Of a stretch of 47,973 nt of DNA, positions 38,292-45,516 are shown piece by piece. Below the pieces are notes generated by a model that did no database searches, had not been told where the DNA came from, and saw nothing but the letters and a program-made list of their open reading frames with translations. The stretch's first letter is position 1; every line of letters begins with the position of its first letter. Origin of the DNA: an uncultured Mycoplasmatota bacterium (GTDB taxonomy: Bacteria; Bacillota_I; Bacilli_A; RF39; UBA660); the NCBI GenBank assembly GCA_946414095.1, contig CAMKNB010000001.1, positions 67,591 through 115,563 of the forward strand, read 5' to 3'. A program made the translations under genes and the position numbers.

Positions 38292-38826
38292 ATGTGCATA
38301 TATCAATCATTATACGATTCATACATAAAAAAAGAGAGACGATGCAGAAGAAAAATTTACGAGATGCGTAAAAGCAATTGCATATTTTAAGCACTGTCAA
38401 GGTATAGCAATTTCATGCAGACAAGTAGTAATTGATATGAGAAAACAGAATTATACTATTTCGAATCAGTGTGAACAAATAATAGTAAATGGAGCAAGAA
38501 TTGACGATGGTAGATATTATACAACTAGTAATGCAGACTTTTTTACAAACCAATTAACTAGTGTTATTACTGGATTATATAGTTTGTTACAAGAAATAGT
38601 TAAGTTGATTAATCTATTAGAAGAATCAAGGAATAAGGCAAAAAGAGAAAGAGCAGCGGCAATAAATAGTTTAAAAACTATTCCAAAACCTCCTTGTGGA
38701 TATTGCGAAGAATGTAGTCCTCAGTCTTATACCTCATCTCCTAGTGGTAATAATAATGGCAACAACAATAATAGGTCATCTGGTGGTAGAAGACGTGGCG
38801 GTCCACAAATGATAGCACTGAAATAA
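38292..38826 (+). pseudogene. Frameshifted paralogue of the accessory protein at 22571
   Basis: An ATG at 38292 has a good AGGAGA site (38278-38283) and opens MCIYQSLYDSYIKK, but the frame stops after 34 codons. The neighbouring frame is open from 38332 to the TAA at 38826. Removing one A from the 7-A run at 38327-38333 joins them into about 178 residues. The rebuilt protein has helices, VNGARIDDG, CGYCEEC and a Gly/Asn/Arg-rich tail, matching the layout of the protein at 22571 (INGQAFDKGD, CPIC, similar tail). The ATG at 38437 has no ribosome site. It may be a true mutation, a slippery tract or an assembly error. Confidence 0.7.
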
Positions 38827-38838
38827 AGAGATGAACAT

Positions 38839-39104
38839 ATGAAATGTAGGAATTGTGGGTATAAATTAAAAAAGAAACTTTAAGCAAAATATTAGAAGCT
38901 CATATGGAAGAATATATAAGCGAGATGAAGTCATCATTAAAAGAATCTGGTTTATCAGATGAAGATTGGTTAGAAAAAAATAATAAACAATGTGAAATGA
39001 TAAATAGAATATTAGGCGAGATAAAAGAAAAAGGAACTAAAGAATTAGGAATTAATGTTCAAGCACTATGGCTTGACCCTGAAACAAAAGGAATGGCTTT
39101 ATAA
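38839..39104 (+). pseudogene. Remnant joining an effector zinc-ribbon start to the end of the candidate immunity gene
   Basis: From ATG 38839 the frame reads MKCRNCGYKL, closely like MQCINCGYTL at the start of the giant effector, and stops after 14 codons. A neighbouring frame then reads KKETLSKILEAHMEEYISEM and runs on into the last ~52 codons of the candidate immunity gene, ending at 39104. One added A in the run at 38868-38873 would join the two frames. The parts look like the two ends of an effector-immunity module with the middle (normally about 11 kb) deleted. The ribosome site is weak. Expression of a functional product is unlikely. Confidence 0.7.
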
Positions 39105-39135
39105 ACAATATTTCTTTTGTTTCTTAAATATGATA
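38948..39135 (+). repeat. 188-bp repeat, copy 2
   Basis: This matches 34737-34924 with three base differences. It includes the coding end, the stop, the hairpin and the first part of the next promoter; here the following -10 is a better TGATATAAT. Confidence 0.95.
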
Positions 39136-39161
39136 TAATGAAAGCAAGAAGTTGTTAAATT

Positions 39162-39536
39162 ATGGGCGGATTAAGCCTTGGAGAGATTGAATATGTTAAT
39201 AGTAATGAAAATATGAATGATAATGCTGAATTAATTAATGAATTTAAATCTCTTATTGCAAAAGATCCAATTGTAAGCAAAAAATATGATGATTGGTATT
39301 ATCCTAAATTAAATTCATATGAATACGCTGAATGCATTTTCCCATTTGCAGGAAGTTGATATTTGTGCAATAATGGTTCTTCAAGAGAGCATAATGATTG
39401 TATAGTTTATGTTCCTTATACTTCTGAAGAAATGCTTAAATTAATCAGAATGGAAAAATTCTTAGATAAGCGTGATATGTCATTTTATAAAGAATGTCCT
39501 AATGATTTTGTTTTTAGAGGTGGATATACTCTTTAA
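39162..39536 (+). pseudogene. Small unknown gene interrupted by an in-frame TGA
   Basis: The frame opens at ATG 39162 and meets TGA at 39357-39359, but continues in the same frame to TAA at 39534-39536. Read through, it would be 124 residues: ...FPFAGS, a position that would be Trp if TGA were TGG, then YLCNNGSSREHNDCIVYVPY and a helical end. The two halves together look like one compact domain. A TGG to TGA mutation is the simplest reading, because other genes here use TGA as a stop and TGG for Trp. It is one more candidate immunity gene in the decayed module. A terminator follows at 39541. Confidence 0.65.
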
Positions 39537-39540
39537 TAAA

Positions 39541-39568
39541 AATACTAGTCAGTACTAGTATTTTTTTT
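39541..39568 (+). terminator. Terminator before the RNase J-like gene
   Basis: A 9-bp stem AATACTAGT/ACTAGTATT (39541-39549 with 39554-39562) is followed by eight T. An extended -10 TGCTATAAT (39576-39584) for the next gene lies just behind. Confidence 0.9.
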
Positions 39569-39625
39569 GCTTTTATGCTATAATCATTAAAGCATTTGAA
39601 CTTTTTATTTAAAGGAGATGAATTT

Positions 39626-41278
39626 ATGAGCAAAATAAATATAATGAGTTTAGGTGGACTAAATGAAAATGGTAAAAATTTATATACAGTTAGTATAGAT
39701 GGAAAAATCTTAATTTTTGATTGTGGTATGAAATATGCTCCAGATAAAATGTATGGAGTAGATTATGTTATACCTGATTTTGAATATTTAGTTGAACATA
39801 AAAAAGATATAGTAGGTTTGTTTATAAGCCATCCACATCATGAAAATATGGGAGCTCTAACTGATTTAATAAAAGTTCTTCCAGATTTACATGTATATGC
39901 ATCAAATTATACTACTAAAATAATTGAATATATGTGTGAAGAAGAAAAAGTTGAAATAAAGAATCTTCATGTTATTGCAGCACATAGAAAGATTGATTTT
40001 AAGAGCTTTAGTGTTTTTCCATTTAGTGTAACTCATAGTAGTCCAGAGACACTAGGATTTTGTGTAAATACTCAAGATGGAGCTATTATATATATGGCTG
40101 ACTTTGTTATAGATCCAACTATGAGTGGACACTATGATATGGACCTTGGAAAACTTGCATATATTGGAAAACAAGGTGTACTTTGTTTAATGGCAGAAAG
40201 TGTTTTTGCTGAAAAGAAAGGACATACTAGTCCTAATCATAAATTAGAAGGTTTTTTTAGAAAAATAATTGATAAAAATGAAGGAAGAATAATATTTTCT
40301 GTATTACCATTACATATATATACAATTGGTGAAATATTTAACTCATTAAAAGGTAAAAATAGAAAAGTGGTTATAATGGGTAAAGAACTTCATACTATTG
40401 TATCTTTATGCGTTAAAAATGGATACTTAGATATTGAAGAAGATATGATTGGAAATTTAACTGATTTAAAAGCTACAAATACTGTAATACTTATTAGTAA
40501 TGATAGAGAAAGTCCATATGCTAATATTAATAGAATATTATCAGGTCGTGATAAATTTGTTACGCTAGAAAAATCTGATACAATTTGCTTTGCTGAACCA
40601 AGTTATGATGCTTATGAAAAAATGCTTGTTAAGATAATGAATGAGCTTGCTATTAAAGGTGTTAATATTGAACCAATACCAAAAGACAAAAGTGTTAGAC
40701 ATCATGCCTCTAGTGAAGATTTAATGTTATTAATTAAACTATTTAGTCCAAAATATTATATGCCAATTAAAGGTGAATATAGATATCAAGTAGAAAATGG
40801 AAATCTAGCATATAAAGTAGGAGTACCAAAAGATAATATTATTCTTAAAGAAAATGGTTATATTGTAACTTTTGAAAATGGAGAACTAGTTGAAAACTAT
40901 GATAAAGTTTTTGTTGATGATATTTTAATAGATGGTAAAAGTAGTGAAGATGTTGGAGATGTAGTATTAAAGGATAGAGAATTACTAAGTAGTAATGGTC
41001 TTGTATTAATATCTGCAACTCTTGATAAAAAAGAAAAACGTGTTTTAGTTGGTCCTGAAATTATGACTAAAGGATTTATATATGCTAAAGAAAACATGGA
41101 TATAATAGATGAAATAAAGAAAATAAGTATTGAAACAATAGATGAAAATATACATAATAAATATGCTGATTATGTAAAAATAAGAAATGATATTCGTGAA
41201 AAAGTTGGTACTTATTTATATAAAGAAACAGAATGTAAACCAGTAATATTAACAGTAATTCAAGAAATAGAGGTGTAA
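39626..41278 (+). CDS. RNase J-family protein with degenerate metal site
   Basis: This protein of 550 residues has the full RNase J layout: beta-lactamase core, beta-CASP domain and C-terminal domain (CGMKYAPDKMYGVDYVIPDFEYL; GVLCLMAES; PKYYMPIKGEYR). The metal-binding motif, HxHxDH in active enzymes (e.g. THGHEDHIG), reads SHPHHENMG (H69, H71, then E73, N74); the usual GDF reads ADF; the distal HxSGH block reads HHASSED; and the end PVHGEY-type site reads PIKGEY. It therefore may be a non-catalytic partner like some RNase J2 proteins. ATG 39626 follows AAAGGAGAT. It is followed within 2 bp by the cysteine desulfurase gene. Confidence 0.88.
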   Translation: MSKINIMSLGGLNENGKNLYTVSIDGKILIFDCGMKYAPDKMYGVDYVIPDFEYLVEHKKDIVGLFISHPHHENMGALTDLIKVLPDLHVYASNYTTKIIEYMCEEEKVEIKNLHVIAAHRKIDFKSFSVFPFSVTHSSPETLGFCVNTQDGAIIYMADFVIDPTMSGHYDMDLGKLAYIGKQGVLCLMAESVFAEKKGHTSPNHKLEGFFRKIIDKNEGRIIFSVLPLHIYTIGEIFNSLKGKNRKVVIMGKELHTIVSLCVKNGYLDIEEDMIGNLTDLKATNTVILISNDRESPYANINRILSGRDKFVTLEKSDTICFAEPSYDAYEKMLVKIMNELAIKGVNIEPIPKDKSVRHHASSEDLMLLIKLFSPKYYMPIKGEYRYQVENGNLAYKVGVPKDNIILKENGYIVTFENGELVENYDKVFVDDILIDGKSSEDVGDVVLKDRELLSSNGLVLISATLDKKEKRVLVGPEIMTKGFIYAKENMDIIDEIKKISIETIDENIHNKYADYVKIRNDIREKVGTYLYKETECKPVILTVIQEIEV

Positions 41279-41279
41279 T

Positions 41280-42404
41280 ATGATTTATTTAGATTATAGT
41301 GCTACTACTCCAGTTGATGAGAGAGTATTAGATTCTTATTGTAAAGTTACAAGAGAATATATAGGTAATGCAAATTCTATTCATACTTTAGGAGTAAAAT
41401 CAAAAGAATTGTTGATGCAAGCAACTAATCAAATAGCAGATATATTTAAATGTCATCCAAAAGAATTAATATTTACAAGTGGTGCTAGTGAGAGTAATAC
41501 TACTGCTATTAAAGGTGTAGCATTTAAATATGCTAATCGTGGTAAACATATTATTACTTCTAAATTAGAACATAAAAGTGTATTAGAAGTAATGGGTTAT
41601 CTAAGTAATATTGGTTATGAAGTTGATTTTGTAAATATTCTTCCAAGTGGACAAATAGATTTAAAACATTTAGAAGAACTAATAAGAAAAGATACTATAT
41701 TAATTAGTATTTGTGCAGTAAACTCTGAAACTGGATTTAGACAACCTCTTAAGACAATTAGACAAGTTATTAACAAAAAAAATCCTAATGTAATATTTCA
41801 TAGTGATTTGACACAAGCTTTAGGTAAAACTAGATTTTATTTAAGTGATTTAGATCTTGCATCTTTTTCTTCACATAAAATATATTCTCCTAAAGGAATT
41901 GGTATTTTATATAAAAGACGTGATTTACAAATAGATACATTGATATATGGTACAACTGAAAATTGTCCATTCAGAGGTGGAACACCACCATTACCACTTG
42001 TTGTTGCATTTTCTAAAGCAATTAGACTTTCTAATGATAAATTAGAAGCAAATATTAAAAAATGTGAAAAATTAAAAGCAGAATTATTGAAAGGACTTTC
42101 TAAATATCCAATACAAATTAATTCTACAGACCAAAGTGTTCCTCAAATAGTTAATTTTAGCTTACTTAAAATTAAGTCAGAAACATTTGTACATGCTCTT
42201 GAAAGACATGAAGTATATGTTTCAACTACAACAGCATGTTCTTCTCTTGAAGAAAGTACAGTATTAAATGCACTTTCAAATGGAGATAAGAGTGTATCAA
42301 CTACATCAATTAGAGTAAGTTTATCACACTTGACAACTAGTACTGAAATACATGAATTTTTAGAAGTATTTGATAAAGTTTGGAATGAGTTGTTGTTAAA
42401 ATGA
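41280..42404 (+). CDS. Cysteine desulfurase, NifZ/IscS type, for tRNA thiolation
   Basis: This PLP enzyme (374 aa) takes sulfur from cysteine. Visible are the start MIYLDYSATTP, the PLP lysine K200 in SSHKIYSPKGIG, and the active-site C320 in TTACSSLEES. It overlaps thiI by four bases (ATGA). In Bacillus an equivalent pair, nifZ-thiI, makes 4-thiouridine in tRNA, and the desulfurase serves ThiI alone. The same link is inferred here. Its stop codon is TGA, one of the signs that TGA is a stop in this genome. Confidence 0.93.
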   Translation: MIYLDYSATTPVDERVLDSYCKVTREYIGNANSIHTLGVKSKELLMQATNQIADIFKCHPKELIFTSGASESNTTAIKGVAFKYANRGKHIITSKLEHKSVLEVMGYLSNIGYEVDFVNILPSGQIDLKHLEELIRKDTILISICAVNSETGFRQPLKTIRQVINKKNPNVIFHSDLTQALGKTRFYLSDLDLASFSSHKIYSPKGIGILYKRRDLQIDTLIYGTTENCPFRGGTPPLPLVVAFSKAIRLSNDKLEANIKKCEKLKAELLKGLSKYPIQINSTDQSVPQIVNFSLLKIKSETFVHALERHEVYVSTTTACSSLEESTVLNALSNGDKSVSTTSIRVSLSHLTTSTEIHEFLEVFDKVWNELLLK

Positions 42405-43576
42405 AAAAAGTAATATTAATAAAATATGGTGAATTAACAACAAAAAAAGATAATAGAAAATTCTTTATTAAAGTATTAAAGAAAAATATATTTAACAAGT
42501 TATCCACTTTTGATTTTGATATAATTGATGATTATTATAGAATGTTTATTATTCCTAAGTATGATGATTTTGATGATATAGTTTTATCTTTGAAGGATAT
42601 ATTTGGTATTCATGAAATAGTTATTGCTTTATTTAGTGAAGACGTAAGTGAAAATAATATTAAGAAAATTAGTTTAGAATTAATGAAAGATAATACTTTA
42701 AAAACATTCAAAGTAGAAACTAATAGAAGTGATAAAAATTATCCAATTAAATCAATGGATATGAATAATATAGTAGGTGGATATATACTAAAAAATACTC
42801 ACTTTAAAGTAGATGTACATAATCCTGATGTTTTATTAAACATTGAAATAAGAAAAGAAGGAGTATATATCTATAATGAGAAAATAAAAGGTCTTGGTGG
42901 ATATCCAGTTAGTACTTTAGGAAGAGCTTTATTAATGCTTAGTGGAGGAATTGATTCACCAGTTGCTGGATATTTAACAATTAAACGTGGAGTAGAGTTA
43001 TATTATTTATATTTTGAAAGTAGACCTCATACGAGTATTGAAGCAAGAAATAAAGTTATTGAACTTGCAAGAAAACTTGAAAGATATAATTCAGGTGGAA
43101 AATTATTAGTTGTTAATTTTACTAAAATACAAGAAGCAATTTATAAAAACTTAGATCCTTCATATTTAATAACAATTATGCGAAGAAAAATGTATACAAT
43201 TGCAGAAAGAATAGCTAAAAAGAATCATTGTCTTGCAATTGTTAATGGTGAGAGTGTTGGACAAGTAGCTAGTCAAACTTTATCTAGTATACTAGCTGTA
43301 AATAATGTTACAAATTATCCAATATTAAGACCACTATGTTCATTTGATAAATTAGATATAATTGAAATATCTAAAAAAATAGATACTTATGAAACATCTA
43401 TTCTTCCATATGAAGATTGTTGTACAGTTTTTGTACCACGTCATCCAGTTATTAATCCAAATCTAAAACATATTTATGAAGAAGAAAGTAAATTTGACTT
43501 TGAACCGCTAATAGAGGAAGCTATTAATACTATTGAAATAGTTGACTTAAAAGAAAAAATAAGTGATTTGTTATAA
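42401..43576 (+). CDS. thiI: tRNA 4-thiouridine synthetase ThiI
   Basis: This 391-residue enzyme activates U8 of tRNA with ATP and inserts sulfur. It has an N-terminal ferredoxin-like and THUMP region (1-165) and the PP-loop MLSGGIDSPVAGYL (SGGIDS from residue 181), with the later block EDCCTVFVPRHPV. There is no C-terminal rhodanese domain, as usual in Gram-positive bacteria, where sulfur comes from a partner desulfurase, here the overlapping gene upstream. A terminator follows. Confidence 0.96.
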   Translation: MKKVILIKYGELTTKKDNRKFFIKVLKKNIFNKLSTFDFDIIDDYYRMFIIPKYDDFDDIVLSLKDIFGIHEIVIALFSEDVSENNIKKISLELMKDNTLKTFKVETNRSDKNYPIKSMDMNNIVGGYILKNTHFKVDVHNPDVLLNIEIRKEGVYIYNEKIKGLGGYPVSTLGRALLMLSGGIDSPVAGYLTIKRGVELYYLYFESRPHTSIEARNKVIELARKLERYNSGGKLLVVNFTKIQEAIYKNLDPSYLITIMRRKMYTIAERIAKKNHCLAIVNGESVGQVASQTLSSILAVNNVTNYPILRPLCSFDKLDIIEISKKIDTYETSILPYEDCCTVFVPRHPVINPNLKHIYEEESKFDFEPLIEEAINTIEIVDLKEKISDLL

Positions 43577-43579
43577 AAG

Positions 43580-43602
43580 CATAGTGTAACTATGTTTTTT
43601 TT
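43580..43602 (+). terminator. Terminator after thiI
   Basis: A stem CATAGT/ACTATG (43580-43585 with 43589-43594) is followed by eight T; an extended -10 TGGTATAAT (43604-43612) for the next gene follows at once. Confidence 0.8.
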
Positions 43603-43635
43603 ATGGTATAATGTCATTAGAATAGGAGTTTTTAT

Positions 43636-44364
43636 ATGGAAAGTTCTGAATACAATTTTTTTGAAGATCTAGGGAATAAAATGAATATTTCTGATTCTCA
43701 TGATTTAATATTTAGATTTTTAGAATTAGCAATAAAAAATATAAATGTAATTCCAAATACTATACAAGAAAAAAAACTTGGAGAGATAGTTTTTTATGAA
43801 GTTAAAGCAGAGAATTGTAATATTGTTATTTTGTTTGCAGACAGTGGTTATAGAGTTAATTTTAATGCAGATGATAGATTTGTTTCAACTTTTATTGATA
43901 AAAAATCTTTTGGTATTATATTTTATGGAGTATATAAGAATAATAGTAATACATATATTATTAAGCGAGAAAGTGATAAAAGATTAATAAAAAAAGGATT
44001 AGAATTTAATAAAATATTAGAAGCAGCAAAAAAACAAAAACCTAAATATGATTTTAAACAACAATATGAACTAGCAAGTAGAATATATATGAAAGAAAAG
44101 AATGATGTCTATACTTATTGTCCTTGTGTATTAATTGAAGAGTATAGTAATAATGAATTAAAAGAAAAAAACATAGAAATAAAAATTCCAAGTGATAAAG
44201 GACAGAATTCAAAAATTATTAGAGAAAATAAAATATTTTGTAAAACATATGATAAATTTTTTGATAAAAGAAATGAAATAATAGAATTTGTTAATAGTTT
44301 CTTTTGCAATCCTGAAAAAAGTATTTCAGATATTAAAAAAATAAGTTTAGGAGAAAATAATTGA
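43636..44364 (+). CDS. Unknown protein, 242 residues
   Basis: I do not recognise this soluble protein. It is Lys- and Asn-rich with an alpha/beta first half (KLGEIVFYEVKAENCNIVILFADSG) and a charged helical second half. There is no signal peptide or clear catalytic motif. It has its own promoter and AGGAG site. The stop is TGA at 44362; the next gene starts 19 bp later with a weak ribosome site, suggesting co-transcription. Confidence 0.75.
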   Translation: MESSEYNFFEDLGNKMNISDSHDLIFRFLELAIKNINVIPNTIQEKKLGEIVFYEVKAENCNIVILFADSGYRVNFNADDRFVSTFIDKKSFGIIFYGVYKNNSNTYIIKRESDKRLIKKGLEFNKILEAAKKQKPKYDFKQQYELASRIYMKEKNDVYTYCPCVLIEEYSNNELKEKNIEIKIPSDKGQNSKIIRENKIFCKTYDKFFDKRNEIIEFVNSFFCNPEKSISDIKKISLGENN

Positions 44365-44383
44365 TTTTTTATAGGCGTAAAAT

Positions 44384-44875
44384 ATGAATAAAAATATTAT
44401 TCTAATTATTATTGGGGTTTTGATGATTGGAGTATCTGCTTCATTTTTAATATTTGATAAAGATACGCTTAAATGTTCACAAAACCTTACAGACTCTTTA
44501 GATATTATTAATGAAGATATAAGTTCTGGTACTGATGTGGCTTTAACTTATAGTGATGGAAAAGTAAAAAAATCTGTAATTAATATATATATGACATATG
44601 ATGATGAAGAACAATGGAATGAATTTGTTACTGAGTGGGATAATAATCAAAATTTAATATCAACTTTATTTGGCACAAAGGATGAACCTGGATTTAAGAA
44701 AGAAGTTGAATTAAATAAGAAGAAAAAATATGTGGTTTTGACCGAAACAATAGTTTTTGACAAAGCTACTACAAAAGTAAAAGAAGAAAATGATTTAGAT
44801 AGAAGATATGAAGATGTAAAAACAAAAGAAATAGCAAAAGAAAACTATGAAAAAGTTGGCTTCGTTTGCAAATAG
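44384..44875 (+). CDS. Membrane-anchored unknown protein, 163 residues
   Basis: An N-terminal membrane anchor (about residues 4-24: IILIIIGVLMIGVSASFLIF) is followed by a small extracellular domain with two Cys (KCSQN near the start and GFVCK at the very end), which could form a disulfide. No lipobox is seen at the right place. The domain is acidic with alternating strands. No named family is recognised with confidence. The ribosome site is weak. Confidence 0.7.
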   Translation: MNKNIILIIIGVLMIGVSASFLIFDKDTLKCSQNLTDSLDIINEDISSGTDVALTYSDGKVKKSVINIYMTYDDEEQWNEFVTEWDNNQNLISTLFGTKDEPGFKKEVELNKKKKYVVLTETIVFDKATTKVKEENDLDRRYEDVKTKEIAKENYEKVGFVCK

Positions 44876-44896
44876 AGTAACTTTTGTTAAAAATTA

Positions 44897-44925
44897 TTGA
44901 ATTAAAAAAAATTATGTAGTATAAT
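44897..44925 (+). promoter_or_regulatory. Promoter of the leuS operon
   Basis: TTGAAT (44897-44902), a 17-bp spacer and TATAAT (44920-44925), directly before the T-box leader. Confidence 0.8.
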
Positions 44926-44931
44926 TTAAGC

Positions 44932-45134
44932 GTATTTCAGTGACAAAGAGAGTAGTAAATTAAGGGTATTTTATAGAGAGTTAGTGTATGGTGAAAACTA
45001 ATAATTGAATTAATTGAACTTGCTTTTTTAGAAATAATCGTGATTCAGCGTTAATGATAATTAAGATGCATAAGACTTTATGAATTAAGGTGGTACCGTG
45101 GGTTAAACTCATCCTTAAGTTATAAAGTTTTTTA
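44932..45134 (+). promoter_or_regulatory. T-box leader, leucine specific
   Basis: The conserved T-box AAGGTGGTACCGTGG lies at 45087-45101. A long terminator helix (45075-45090 with 45113-45128, then six T) competes with the antiterminator. The likely specifier is CTT (Leu) at 45019-45021 in the context GAACTTGC, in agreement with leuS downstream. Known T-boxes let transcription continue when the matching tRNA is uncharged, so leuS would rise on leucine shortage. Confidence 0.92.
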
Positions 45135-45150
45135 TTTTTAGGAGATAATT

Positions 45151-45516
45151 ATGAAAAATGTATTAATGTTTTTATATGATTTTGTATTATTATTCTTACT
45201 TTTTTACCTCATTTATACAGTATTTTTAAATAAGAAAAAAAGAGATTATTCAAAGTTAAAGAAAAATGATGTTATTAAAATATTTATAGCAAGATATGAT
45301 TTAGATATGAGAAAAACAGATTATAAAAAAGTACTAAATGTTATTACAATTATAAATTCATTTATTATTTCATTTAGTGCTACTTTAGTACTACATATTG
45401 AAAACTTCTGGCTGAAAGTAGCAGTATGTTTTGTAGTAATTTTCATATTAATATATTCTTTGTTTGAAATAGCAGGAAGATATTTTAAAAATAAGGAGGA
45501 ACAAAAAAATGTATAA
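45151..45516 (+). CDS. Small membrane protein in the leuS operon, unknown
   Basis: This 121-residue protein has an N-terminal membrane span (about 4-26), a basic loop (KKKRDYSKLKKNDVIKIFIARYDLDMRKTDYKK) and two more spans near 60-105. It lies between the Leu T-box and leuS and overlaps leuS by eight bases, so it is under leucine control. No known function is recognised. Confidence 0.8.
   Translation: MKNVLMFLYDFVLLFLLFYLIYTVFLNKKKRDYSKLKKNDVIKIFIARYDLDMRKTDYKKVLNVITIINSFIISFSATLVLHIENFWLKVAVCFVVIFILIYSLFEIAGRYFKNKEEQKNV

Noticed and set aside
38437-38826. ATG 38437 as a real start
   Set aside because: No ribosome site precedes it, and the sequence upstream encodes the missing helical front once a single-base shift is allowed.
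42402-44364. Use of TGA as Trp (Mycoplasma code)
   Set aside because: The desulfurase and the 242-residue gene end at TGA with the next gene overlapping or close, and the large conserved proteins use TGG for Trp and have no internal TGA.
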